A stretch of DNA of 64,000 bases. Origin: Setaria digitata (lineage: Eukaryota > Nematoda > Chromadorea > Rhabditida > Setariidae). The stretch spans positions 186,001 to 250,000 of the forward strand of contig RCAB01000009.1 of assembly GCA_003640385.1 (NCBI GenBank), read 5' to 3'. The notes under the pieces were generated by a model that did not search any database, was not told where the DNA came from, and saw only the letters and a program-made list of their open reading frames with translations. This document shows, piece by piece, positions 39,036 through 53,280 of this stretch; position 1 is the first letter of the stretch; each line of letters begins with the position of its first letter. A program made the position numbers and the translations under genes.

Positions 39036-39908
39036 TTACTGCCCAAAAATCAGTTATCCTTTTCTTTCCTTCCTACAACAACAGTTTAGCGCCAATAGGC
39101 ACAGAACTACTACAGATTTCTGGATCACACTCTGAATCCGGAATAGTTATGGAGTACTACCGTAACACTTGTTGCCTTTCACAGGAAAATCGGCGTTTTA
39201 CTGTCGTACGTTCAGAGGTTACCATTCGAGAGTTAAACTCTTTCAATAAACACAGCTGAACATTTTGAGTGACGGAAAATCTGTAGAGCATATACGTACA
39301 GCACAACATAGAACGATGAAGCCGGACAAGAAGTACACACACATGTACACATATACATTATATGTATAAATAGGCATTAAATATGCATATATACACACAC
39401 CACACACACACATATACATGAACACGACGACGGACTACTCGTCTTTCTCTCCACCTTACTTGTCGTCACTGTTCTACCGATGACATCAACTAAGGCGGTT
39501 TTTCAACGAAAATGAGAGCTCTGCAGTGTTAAACTGAACTGAACACAAACTAAAATCGACTGTATCGAGCAATACCTATTAAGATACACAGACGCAGACA
39601 CACCTCCTTACCAGTGCATTCCAACCTTGATTAACAGAAAGATCCAACAAGACTTGCACACACTATCCCACCACACTGTGCAAAAAACCACCTTGAAGGC
39701 CGTTCACTGAGTATATCAAGAGCAACCCCGCAAACGGGCACTGCAATCCGAATGTAAGCCACTGTTCCTACTTTCCCAAGTCAGGTCTTGAATGCTGATC
39801 CAAGTACACTTGGTAGCAGATTAGTCATGTGATGAACGGCGATTTTGTCTCCACAAATATATTACCCAAACAAGTATGTACAAAAAGAACTACAACAATA
39901 AAAGTTAA
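39036..39908. other. Upstream region of the Src-type kinase
   Basis: 873 bases between the Src start and the RSL24D1 stop, both on the minus strand. It holds CA/TA-rich simple sequence (about 39336-39420) and a segment with weak 5S rRNA resemblance (about 39735-39830, minus strand). No coding exon is supported. Confidence 0.45.
39336..39420. repeat. Mixed CA/TA simple-sequence tract
   Basis: Short runs of CACA, ATAT and CATATA alternate. It is low-complexity DNA, not a clean microsatellite. Confidence 0.7.
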
Positions 39909-41809
<1,901 letters not shown>

Positions 41810-44800
41810 ATGTATCGTCGACAAGTGGAACGTGGCAGAAGATCGAGGCGCGGAATGGTATGCAAGGTTTACTGGTATTTGATAAGATGCAAGTGTTCTG
41901 TCTCTTTCGAATTGTTTACATTGTTGCAGATGCCTCTGTTAGAAAGACGAACTGTTTGGCGTGATCGTAGTTTGAGTCCTACCATTGAAAGGAACCAGCT
42001 TGGTGCGGAACCTGCGCTTGCTCGTTATCAGAACCATTCCAATCGCCTTGGCAGTTTTACGGTATATAAAATTATCGTCAACGTATAAGTATTTTAAGAA
42101 TATGGCTATTTTGTTGTAATGAGAATTTTTGAGAGGACTTTTTCTCCTGAATATTATAAGTGGGAATTTATCATGGTTATTTGTTCACGGAAGACAGCTA
42201 CCGAAGTTTTTGTGCTACATGTTATAATCTTTACTTCGAACGCACTTCTAATATTTTTGCGAACAAAAATTAAGCGGGAGTTATCTTCTTCATAACTTTA
42301 CTCGCTGACGATGTTTAAGTGTTGAAAAAGTTTTACCATCACTTGAAAATTGATTTTGGATTATATGCGTATTTTGTTGATAGTAGCATCGTTTTATTAC
42401 CTTGTTTTATTTCCATATTACTGTTCACAAGTCGAGGAGGCAAACTAGAAGAGACCATTTGAGGATCGGGTCACGAAAAGTAGGCTTTGCTACAAAAATG
42501 TGCGTTTGTCACTGGAAACTTTGCGGTAGTTATCAGGCATTTAACTGATAATGTCTCGATCTTCAACTATTGCTTGCTTTTGATTGTTATAGTATCTTTT
42601 GCGGCCTTTTATTGGAGCCTTTTATGGTAGCTATGCACTTCCATCGATGTTGCTGTTGAACGTTGCGGGTCACCTCACTGTGAATTATGGTGGTCTTGCA
42701 AATGGCTATTCTTTTGATATCTGAAGGATGGAGAATATTTCAACAGTTTTGCTGAAGTTCAATATCTGACTTTGTACTGCTGCAGCCATAAGTTCCATTG
42801 TTATCATGCGGAAAGTCTATTGCTAGAACTTGAAAAACCAAACTGGTCCATTTCTAATTAATTCATTTAATGACGGGAACAAACTTCTTCATTCTGGCAC
42901 TCATGTTAACGGAATCCGGTGTACCCATTTATGCGGTAGATGTAATTTATCGTATCAGAAGGATGAATCAGAACCGATAAGCTTGTGGTTTGAAATTGTG
43001 CATCATTGAATTGATAGTTGCATTGCTTCAGTCGGTGACGTCGAATTTACTTACTATTGATGAAAACTGTGAAACATATGCTGAAAGAATTTGAACAATT
43101 TGGTATCCACTGTTTGTCGACTCTAAGCAGAGAAGATGAAATTTTACTTATAATTTCCATTTTTTGGATAAGAAACAGCTAGTAATCATCGTTGTCTACC
43201 TATGCGAAGGAAGAATTTATCAACATTTGTAACTTCGCAATTGCTCGTCAGCAAACTGTTGGGTAGTGTTTAGTTATAGTGAAATTGCTTTAGCAACTTC
43301 ATTTCATTATTGATAATGAATTATTTTTCAGCATTTTGTTTTTAACATTTGAAGTCCGTACGCACATATGTATATGTATGTGTGACGATATGTGGAGAAG
43401 TCAGCACCAAAAAGTAGAAAAGCTTTCTTACTGAAGTGAAATTAAAATTCAGCAAGGATTGAAACTGAGTGAAAACAATTCGCGTTCACGGCATCGATAC
43501 AGAGAACGATTGGATAACAGCACTGAGTTAAGGAGATCAGCTAGCAGGATGTCACCCACGTCAGCTAGAATTGGATCAATGGAATGTCGCGAATATTTGT
43601 ATGTTGTACATTTCAGCTTTGCTTTAATTTCTGTTTGGTTTTCCGTTTTCCACTTTCATGTCATCAGATGAGGCTTGTTCATTTGTGCTTTTATTCCTGG
43701 AGGGGGTGAACAGTGCTGTATGTTTTAGTAAAATGGCAGATGTTAGGCAAATGACTTAAGGTGGTGTTCTTATTGATGTAAGCTGATAACTGCTGCGGTG
43801 ATTGTCTCGTTCATTATGGTCACTCAATTGATTTTCTGAATTTATTGGCATGCATGGCAGCAGTTGCTTACGTACCTGCGAAATATTCTGGTCATAACTT
43901 TTCTTATATACTATCTTATATACTGTTGTTCCCGTTGGTAACAGCTGACAAGCGTTTGAGTGGATATTCTATAGCGGCGAAAGAAGTGGTGTCTAGTAGA
44001 AGATACGGAGGCACGTAAGCAGATGGAGTGGTAATTTGCAACCTCGTGTTTGTTTTCCTTCTGGAGCAGATAAAGTTCCAGCAGCTGAATTACGATGAAA
44101 TATGAAGCATCTGATGGACCAGTATTTTGAAATAATTCTCTGAATTTTTGTTCACAGACAATCAAATTTAGATTTGTGTTGTCTGTGTCTTTAATACTTT
44201 GTATCCTGTTCTGGGTCATTTTGCTGAACGAGTGGTTCGTTAATTTCTAGTATGTTTTTAATGGCGTCCGTAACCGCTCAGTTTTGTAAATTTGAGCATT
44301 ATTTCAATTCTTCATGCTGGGGCTTTGGTGAAGCGCAGAAAACAGAACTTCACAGGCAGATCTTTTTCAAAACTTTTTGTCAGAAGCAAATATTCTGCAA
44401 GCAGATGAACTATGGGGTTTTGGATTTTCTGACTACCAGTTTATGTCAATTTGAACTTATCAAACTTTGGTATTTACGCTAAAAGAAACACTTTCTTGAT
44501 GTTAATTCAAATTGGCATTGGAGGATCAGTTTTCAGTATATTGATTATTGGCCACATCATTAATTTCTTTACTGGGTGTTATTGTCATTTCATTTCGACA
44601 AACACAGCTATTCTTTTTCGTCAAGTTTTTGAGTTGATGCTTAGTTCCCTTCGCAATTTCCAATGCTGTAAGGCTAAAAGGCTCTTCTCAAACAACTTGT
44701 TTTGAATAAAAGGAATCTCAGAATGATGCATATTTCTTGAGAACTGCTTTTGATAAGATTTATTAAGCATTTTATTCGATGAAGGCACAGAATTTGAATC

Positions 44801-47312
44801 TAATTACAGGTGGAGCGTAATTTTATTTTGGGTAACTAATGATAATCAAGAGCAAAGTGAGGTTTGACAACGTGGAATATTTTGTTGTTGGAGCATCAAA
44901 TTCTGTATGATGAATAAATTAAAGAAATTTGGGATTTATTGCTCTTTGGGATATTTTACATTGACTTTATTTGCTGAAAGCAGTACATTTCTGTGGTCTA
45001 TTCAGTGAAATATCTCGTGTTAGTTCCTCTGAGTGCCTAATTATTACCTGTGACAATCTCTACTCATTTAAATATGATATACGGAACAAGAATATACATA
45101 ATTCAGATTAAAATAAGGTGGATAAATCTCGAAAGTTCCGAACATTGGCGGAGGATGATGTGAAATAGAATTTTATTTTGACTTTGTACAACATTGTTGT
45201 GGAACAATTTGAATTCCCGAACTGCAGTTCTGAAGGAGAATCGAGGAGAACACAGTTCATTTCTTTGCGAGAACCAAAGATGTTGTCTAGATGGAAGGGT
45301 GCTATCACCTACATGAACAAACTAGAGGAATGCATGGTGGTAGTCGAAGTTTTCCGTTTTATAATTGTTATCTTTATATGCATTTTTCATAGCTCAGCTA
45401 AAGCATTTTTCTATGCATTTTAAGGGGACGTGAATTAGCAAAGCATTATCGAGAACGCGATCGATTGACTGCGTTGGAGAGAACCAGAAATGGTGGAATT
45501 CGTGTACAGGATGAACTCAATCGTAGTGTCAATCGAGTACAGCCATCAGAGTATGACACTGAGCAGATGCAAAGCTGCCATTTACAAACAGAATCACAGC
45601 TTGTCACTGAAGAAATTGGTGGAAAAATTAACAGTGATTTTTTTTCCTTCTCAAACTATTTCCGTTTGCTTCAGAAACCGTTTCTTCCCATATTTCTTAA
45701 GCATTTAAAAGTTTCATATTTAAAATTCAATCATTTTTTTTAAAAAGATTTAACGATTATTGTTTAGTTCTGCTATGAATGTTAGTTGTTGTTGTTTCAG
45801 TAGAGATATTTTATGTTTTTGTGAAGCAGGATTGTTTTTTCAGTTTCAGATTTGAATAGTTGGCGTATTGAAGATTTGTTGGGAGGACAGTCAGTGCTGA
45901 ACGCAGATAGCATACAGAGTTTGTTTTTTTTTATTGAATAACTTTCTCTTAAACCTTTTTTTTTGTTTGTCTGAGTAAAATTTCGGTGTTTATTTTTTTC
46001 AATCTCTTAAAATATAAGGATAATTGCAACCTTGAAGTTTCTTTGGATTTGAAATTTAGATGCACAAACATGGATTGCGAACGATACTAGTTTAAGCCCT
46101 GCACAGGTTGTACGCGCTCGCGAACTTTTACAAGAATTGCTGATTACAATTACGACTAAGCCAGATATGCCCATTGCTGGTAAATTTTTTAAAGATTTGA
46201 TTAGTTGGCTTAATTTTTTAACCCAGTTTACATGGATTTTTTCAAATATTATGAGCTATACTAGTTATATCGCAGATTTTTCTAGAAGATAGATTGACAA
46301 ATTTCGTTGCTGATCGTCGAATTTCGGACTACAATTCTGATTACTCATCACGCAGTTTCTCTCATCATTCAAGTACTCAGTCTGCACTACGGAGGGATGC
46401 TGTAATACGTGGACGAGAATTCCCGGTTATGCAGAATTCCTTACCTGGTGTGCCGTTAGCAATTCCGGCACATAACTGGCGTGATGATCCTTTACCAGTG
46501 TATCCTGATTCACGTGAAATGCCGATGAGTTCTCGAGATATAGCTAAAAACCCAGATTTTCGTACGTTTTGTCATAAAATGATTTTCATTTTGTTGTTCC
46601 AAGTAAGCTTATTACTTAAATCTTTGTTTTGTATAGGTTACACTTTTAATAATTCATATTTTGAGGTGTGAGATTTGTTATTTATACTTTCAAGTAATTC
46701 ATCTGCATTAAATATTTTTAAAACGGCAAATATTCTGCGTAACAGGTTGTGGGTCACGAAGTGATTATCCAATCCTTTATCCGGAAAACGCTGAGTTCGA
46801 AAAAGGGAATGACACAGAACACGATCCGAATCTTTTACCTTCCGAAAAGCGAAGGTTGCATTATCATGACCGTCGTCGAATATCTCGGTCCAGAAGCCGT
46901 AGTTTAGGGAAAGATTGTGGTCAGTACTGAAATATTTTACCTGAAATATAATTTATCTGGGCTAATTTTTATTCAACAAACGGTATTTCATTTACTGGAA
47001 AAAATTTTCAGATGCAGCCATTACAGAACGGCGAGTTCATATAAAATCTCGAGATTATGTTGGAGTTGGAACAAATCATCCCCAGAAAGGGTCTGGAAGA
47101 AATCATATATGCGATGAGGTTTGTGATTTACACTACTTTATTAGATGTAAATGAAATTAGCTAAGCATACAATTTGAAAAGAGTCTCTTTTCAATATTTT
47201 AATTGCGCAGAAATTTCAAACAAGTCGAAGACATCATGGAGAAAGCAGGAACGAAAAAAGTGTACGTCGTTCGTCACCTAATATTCGAACTATGAGAAGA
47301 CATAGAAGATGA
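41810..47312 (+). CDS. Unrecognised basic Arg/Ser-rich protein
   Basis: Ten exons join in frame to about 460 aa: 41810-41857, 41930-42061, 43453-43598, 45425-45633 (or donor at 45618, 455 aa), 45850-45918, 46060-46179, 46286-46561, 46746-46919, 47012-47118, 47211-47312. The open frame across ten joins makes this a real gene. The N-terminus is very basic (MYRRQVERGRRSRRG), with RSRHRYRERLD and HYRERDRLTALERTR further on. A short more hydrophobic helix follows (VVRARELLQELLITITTKPD, around residues 220-240), then a Pro/Ser-rich stretch and an RS-like tail (ISRSRSRSLGKD, RRSSPNIRTMRRHRR). No transmembrane segment or signal peptide is seen. Two long introns (1.4 and 1.8 kb) contain no other supported gene. 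The composition suggests an RNA-associated nuclear protein, but that is inference only. Exon 4 uses an AAG acceptor. Confidence 0.7.
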
Positions 47313-48114
47313 AAATGCAGGAAAAAAATTATTTTCTTTTTTTAGTATGTTTAGCGCATAGTTCATTTTTATTAAGCAGATTTGTATTGTTTTTTTCTAT
47401 TATTTATTTCCAAAATTTAGTAGTTGAGATAATTTTACTTGATAATCGTTTCCCTTTAAAGTTTAAAAATTAACTGTTTAAGAGGTTTATCGGAATTTGA
47501 AATCGCAGTGAAGCTACTGTTCAAGCTTTGATCTGTCTATAATATTCTTTTTTTCTGGTACGACATGCTTTTATCATGTGCTGCTTTTTGCTTGTTACTA
47601 TTTCCGCTGCTATGGCATTTATCATCATTCCTGTCACATTTTATTTCGTAAATTTGCTTTCTTTTTTATTCACTGTTATTATATGATTAATGTCTACAGT
47701 GAGAGCTTTCATTTTGCATTAATTTTAAGCCTGTAAAAATATGTTATTCCTCTGTAAAATGCTATTTTCCTGGAAATTTTGTTTCTGCTGTAAAAATTCC
47801 AAATATATCTTTTGTCATAAAAACTTCTTTATTGATGCGCCATGGATTAGGTTTTCCGAAACTATTTATTTCGTTTATAAAATTACAATATAGAAAGCAT
47901 GAGCAGTTGAATAGCTAGACAAACACTGTCTGCCTCGACTGGGATTATATTGCTCTTCCTGGTTATATATTTAGACAAAGACGATGCATTTTGATAGTAC
48001 AGTTTGGTTTATCGCATAAAGTTTTAAATTCTCGGCCCTTATTAGAAAGACAAAATAGACATTCGAATTAGCTTTTTTCCTGTTTAAAGTTTTATATTAG
48101 CAACAGCGACTGCA
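47313..48114. other. Interval between the Arg/Ser-rich gene and YRDC
   Basis: 802 bases, T-rich. It holds the 3' flank of the left gene and the leader of YRDC, with a TATTAG acceptor at 48100 that may be a trans-splice site. No other feature is recognised. Confidence 0.5.
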
Positions 48115-49541
48115 ATGGAGAAGATAATAAGGCTCTCTGAATCATGTAAGTTTTTTTTTTTTTCACAATTTGGGTCGGATTAGCGGTAGCTATGTGATGA
48201 ATTACTTATGGAAGGTGTAATGTGCTGCTTCAGTAACTTACTGAAGCAGCACATTAGAATGTGGCATTGTAGTCCTACTTGTCACTGATATTACACAAAT
48301 AAGGGATAAGGCATTGCTTCAGTGAACTGTTAGAAATCTATAAATTTGTAGCTTATGGCTCAGCGATTTCCCGTTGCTTGCAAGTATTTGAATCAGGTGG
48401 TATAGTTGCGTTGCCAACAGATACGTTATATGGCGTGGTCACTATGATATCTAATTCTGATAAACTTTATAAGCTGAAGCGACGTAATCGTTTGAAACCT
48501 CTCGGCCTATTTGTTAGCAACGCGCGAGAAGTTCAGAGGTTTTGTCAGTTTTTAAATGGTATAAAGTTGCTTTTTGGCTACCAAGTAATAAGTAATAATG
48601 TGAATATTGATCTCATCTTCCCTTAACTGATTGTGGTTAGGTGTAATGAGTGAATTCTTAGGAAGGAATTGCTGTCGATGTGTAGTCTATTTCAGGTGGT
48701 GTTATCAAACGGTTGAAAGTAACCATTTGAGGGAATTGTTGCCGGGACCAGTTACGCTAATTTTTGAACGTTCTGCTGGTCTTCCAAGAACTTTCAATCC
48801 AGAACATAGAACAGTTGGTATTCGGATTCCTGATCACGATTTTGTTCGTTCATTAATGACCCGCTTAGATGATGTTCCACTTGCACAAACCAGCGCTAAC
48901 ATTTCCAGCGTTCAGAATAGCCCAGTATCTGTTGAAGTAAGTAAAAAATATATAAAAATAAAAAAATAAAAAAAAATATAGCAAGTGAAAATCTGCCGAA
49001 GAAGGTTGCTAATTTATGCTCGTAATTTTCTTTAAATAATGATTTATAATACTTTTTTTTTTGTGTTTAGATTATTTTCAAACGGTTGCTTTTTTAGGTT
49101 TTGGTTAAATGTAAACTGAAAGCTTACCATGAGAACTCTTAACAAATTGTGCATATTTTCATATTTTTTCAAGATTCGAAATGCTATAAATTATTGTGTG
49201 CAATATATTCTTATTTATCTCAGAGAAAAATTTGTAGGATTTCAAGGATTTATGGCCTGAACTGGATTTAATAATAGATGATGGCGTGATAACGCGCCCA
49301 GATGGTACGGTGAATTACGACGGTAGTACAGTGGTAAATCTGAGTATCCCTGGTGCTTACAGCATAATCCGAGATGGGTGGTATGTTTTAATATATTGAT
49401 TTTTTATTAGCTAATCAGGAAAATCTGCACTGTCGATTTCCTTTTACAATCGAAATTACTTTTAGCGCGAGAACACGGACGGAAGAAAAGCTGAGAGATT
49501 GCGGGCTGATTGCTTTATCAGATGGAGATTATGTGCAGTAG
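48115..49541 (+). CDS. YRDC: YRDC, threonylcarbamoyl-AMP synthase
   Basis: Makes L-threonylcarbamoyl-AMP from threonine, bicarbonate and ATP, the first step of t6A formation at position 37 of ANN-decoding tRNAs. Five exons (48115-48145, 48364-48547, 48696-48936, 49238-49380, 49466-49541) join in frame to 224 aa. Motifs: GGIVALPTDTLYGVV, KLKRRNRLKPLGLFV (the conserved K/R pair and SUA5/YrdC pocket), LLPGPVTLIFERS, TVGIRIPDHDFVRSL, TSANISS, FKDLWPELDLIIDDG, GSTVVNLS and IIRDG. There is no Sua5 C-terminal domain, as in animal YRDC, and no evident mitochondrial presequence from this start. Intron 1 carries a near-perfect palindrome. Convergent with the Rab gene; stops are 177 bases apart. Confidence 0.95.
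48218..48256. repeat. 19-bp inverted repeat around a single base
   Basis: Arms 48218-48236 and 48238-48256 are exact reverse complements (AATGTGCTGCTTCAGTAA core) with one central C. It lies in YRDC intron 1. Confidence 0.85.
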
Positions 49542-49718
49542 CGTGATATGATCTGATCAGCAAGGGACTTTTACTCAAACTTCGTTGGTAGAAAATGAAA
49601 AATTATGAAAGTGCACGAAAGTAGATTTTTCCTGTTGGATTTCTCTTGGTTTCTTTTTCAAGATTATTTGTTTATTTGAGTCGTTAAAAAGAAATTTATG
49701 AAATTATGAAACTCAAAA

Positions 49719-51049
49719 TCAATTACAACATGATGGTCGCTTCAAGCCAAACTTTCTTATTTTTCGTCCTGATGTATAGTGTAGCATTTTGATTGTCTGG
49801 TCATCTTGAGAATACGGCACTACATATTGACCGTCCTTCTCTGTTTCGAGAATCTGTAAATCAAGGAATCTATCTCGATAATGATTTTGATCCACTTTAC
49901 ATTTCTTGGGAATAACCCAAGATTTTGTTCAGAAACGTCATACCTGTTTTGCTAATAAACCAAATGCATCCTCAATACCATAGTTAGCCTTCGCAGATGT
50001 TTTAAGTGCATTCAGGAAGGCACCCTTTTCACGGTATTCTTCCAGTTTTCCACTTGTAATTTTGTTGTCAAGATCAGCCTGAGAGTTTTATTTTATATGT
50101 TTTAACGTGTGCTTATTTTTTTTTGGAAGAGCACTCTACAATTAGTTAAAGGACAACTACAAGATAACTTGTTACATATTTGTGGAATAAAAATCAAAAA
50201 GATTAGCGGATGATTATTTCTTGATAAATCAAGCTTTAAGAGTTAATCGCCGTATTGGTTTAATGCAAGTTTTCTATTAATATATAATCAGTTTATATGA
50301 GGATAATATACCACCTTATTAGCAACAAGTATGGCAGGTAGTGGTTTCTCAGAAGCAAGAGTAATTTTGCTATCCAGATCAGCTTTCCATCGGAGAGCTC
50401 CCTCATAAGTATTTTGACGAGTACAGTCAAATACTACCAGGGCACCATGAGCATCCTTATAGTACACTCGTGTCATATTACTAAATCGATCTTGACCTAA
50501 GCAAAAGGAAATTTAAAGGAGAATTTTCAAAATGAAATTTAAATTGATTTGATTTTTAATCTGCATGTATAATATTTTATGTCGGCAGTTGTGAAAAAAA
50601 GATTCTTTTTGAGTTCTTGGAGGTCTTTATTTGCTTTGGATTATTTTACTAATCAGTTACCTGAGATATCCCACAACTGCAAGCGAAGCGCTGTTCCATC
50701 ATTCCATAGCAAAGTTTTTGTTGCAAAATCAACGCCAACCGAAAATTTTAAATTCCATTTATAAATTTTTATGAATTTGAAGGATTCTTAACGCTACTCG
50801 AGCTAATTTTGAAACATATAGTTTTTAATGCGGTCAGTAGCAGTAAATTCTTTCACTTTTTTTGGAAAAAAGTTTCCTCATAAAAGAATGGGAAACTCGG
50901 TTAAAAAATGACATCATTTGACAAACCGTCGCCTTATAATGCTGTGTGAATATATTATGTGCATAGCGTTGCACAATGGATGATTTACCGGTGCCAACAT
51001 CGCCAATGATTAAAATTTTGAACAGAAGTTGGTCTTTTGCTGATATCAT
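49719..51049 (-). CDS. RAB32: Rab32/38-family small GTPase (GLO-1-like)
   Basis: GTPase for biogenesis of lysosome-related organelles; in Caenorhabditis the family member GLO-1 makes gut granules. Five exons (50927-51049, 50661-50739, 50315-50496, 49944-50078, 49719-49853) give 217 aa. Motifs: G1 GDVGTGKSS, G3 region WDISGQDRF (other Rab32/38 members have IAGQERF), the family-typical NMTRVYYKDAHGAL, G4 NKAD, and G5 TSA. The C-terminus is SCCN, a two-cysteine prenylation end. The family-typical sequence GVDFATK follows the switch I region. Odd point: intron 1 has a good GT donor, but where exon 2 must begin the sequence is TTTTCGG rather than TTTTCAGG, so no AG acceptor exists. The catalytic glutamine is kept. 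Family call is strong; the exact orthologue is inferred. Confidence 0.9.
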
Positions 51050-53280
51050 GTATCCGTTTGATGACGTTGTTGGCTGAAAACTGGATTTTTATAAAGCAAG
51101 TCTTTTCCTCTCAGTATTTTCAGTTAGTGTAAATTATTGTTAAAGATCGTAGTCAGCAGGAAGTAATTCGGAAAGTCTCAAGGAGAATGAAGTTCGTACT
51201 CTTGCCTGAACTAATATTTCTTGAAGCATATGTTTCCCCACATTACAAAGTGAAATTTGTTGAAAGATGGACTTTGATGAAATCTATTAGCGCTAAATTT
51301 ATTGGAATAGGTATTTCAATTTGAGTTCTCTCATCAGTAATTTCTCTTTCGAATTTTTTTTAATCCATGTAAATTTTTTTGATATTATTTTAAATGTTAC
51401 CTGAGATGAGTCCATAATTTACTTGTAACAAAAAATGGAAGAAATCTATGATAAAGAAAGCTCAAATTTTCAATTCCAATTAGTAAACGACTTGCTTTTC
51501 TTGAATGAGACAAACAGTGGTGAATGGTTAGCTTGGCTGACGAAAAGAGAGACTGATAAGGTCACCACTGATAACGACAAAAAGGGTACTAGTCACTGCT
51601 TTAACTTTCATTGCTCTTTAATGACTGATAACTTGAAGATAGAAATATAACGGTCTTATAGCTGGACAAAATGGAAGTTCTTGTTTCTTTATGAACATCT
51701 AATAATTTTCATATATAAGACTAATAGTTTCTTTTTTGTGTGTGCAAGATTAATCGCAGCATTTTGAATTAAGCTGATTTAAAGTGGTTGTCAGTGATGA
51801 GTAATTTGCTGTGGTAGGGAATTCGAGGACTCATTTCAAATGTATTTCAAAAGTTATTAATTATTTCTCCAATTAAAAGAATCGAACAATAAAAAGAATA
51901 GCGAAGTCGTTATTCAAAGAAAAAAAAACGAAAAAAAAAAATGAAAAATTGGAGCAGCCAATTATTCACAAGTTTGAAGTAGTAATAAACTAACTGTAAA
52001 TATGAAATAATGAACTTGACATGATTAATTAGATTGTTTATTGTTTCACTAAGTTTGAAAAGTTTGTTTATAACTGCAAAATAAGGATTCAGTTAAGAAC
52101 GGATAATTTAAAATAAAAAAAAGAAAAACTTGTAATGATGATTACTTTTCACAATCCTTGTAAAGTTAATTTTTTTATTATTCACTTCAATATGTAATCG
52201 CCCAAAACATTATGTAATCTAATTTATGCTTCAGTTCCTTCAATATGTGTAATCTTATATAGAAACTTTATTCTTTTTAAGTCTCAAAATTCTCAGAGTT
52301 ATAAGGAACATTCAGAGGAAACTTTTTAGAAAAACCTGAAAAATTAATCTTTTAAACAAGGACAGATTGATTATAAAAGCAAACTTGTATTTTTTAAAAC
52401 TATAGAAAATGGAAAATTAGACTTACTGATCTGCTATGATCATTAATGCCAACTTTGAATCTCCAAAACTCAAAGCAGAAAAAAAAAAATTGATTCGATA
52501 ATTTTCTTCTTGCATCGAACAATTCTATTATTTTTCATGACATTCAAAAAAAGCTTAGAAGTCAGCGTTGTTCGTGGTAGATTTTTCCAAAAACTCTTCC
52601 ATGCCTAATTAAAAGTGTCGTTAACTACAATTTGCAGTCGAACTGCAAAATTTAAAAAGTTTTTGTGTTCAATGAGGACGACTTTTAATTTTACAAGGTT
52701 TTTTAAATTAGATAGAGAGGAATAGTTATTGATAATTTGCTAATTAATTTGCAAAACTAATTTGTACAGAAATTAAACTGATCAGTAAATGATTAACTTC
52801 AATCATTGTTATGAACCAAAAGCAAACTTATTTTTTTAAAATGAGACTGAAATTTCAACAGTTTTGGCATAGACATGTTAAAATTCTGCAAATTTTTGAT
52901 GTGAAAAAGCGAAAAACATTTTGGATTAAAAAAAGTTGCATAAAAAGCACAAAATTAATTGTCTTTCGATTAAGTTTCAAGTAGGTTTTGCAAATGCAAC
53001 TTTTCCGTGATTTAACTGGTTAATCATACCATGTTAGCTAAATTCAGTAGAGCAACAGTTATGAATAAATTAGCCACCATCAGTTAAATGTGATCTTTTT
53101 CTTGTTCTTTTTTAATCATATAATTATAAGACATTCAAAAGTCCCTGAAATATGTTTAAAATAAAAAAAGAAAGGGAAGACTTTACATGACACACTAAAG
53201 TCCTTTTCACTCTCTTCAATAGAAATTCATTCTTTTCGAACAAGTCTTGCCATTGTGAAAAATAGTGCCATCACTTTAAG
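51050..53280. other. Intergenic region, Rab gene to TauE/SafE-like gene
   Basis: 2.2 kb of AT-rich DNA between divergent genes, presumably with both promoters. One 71-codon plus-strand frame (51435-51650) begins with ATG but has no recognised family or splice context. Otherwise nothing is supported. Confidence 0.5.
51435..51650 (+). CDS. Doubtful small ORF
   Basis: 71 aa starting MEEIYDKESSNFQF, acidic to neutral, no signal peptide or known motif. The ATG is preceded by AACAAAAA and there is no nearby acceptor. It may be chance or a first exon. Confidence 0.15.
   Translation: MEEIYDKESSNFQFQLVNDLLFLNETNSGEWLAWLTKRETDKVTTDNDKKGTSHCFNFHCSLMTDNLKIEI

Noticed and set aside
44252..45423. Several 70-85 codon frames in the long intron of the Arg/Ser-rich gene
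   Set aside because: No shared splice phases, no family resemblance, and they lie on both strands; treated as chance.
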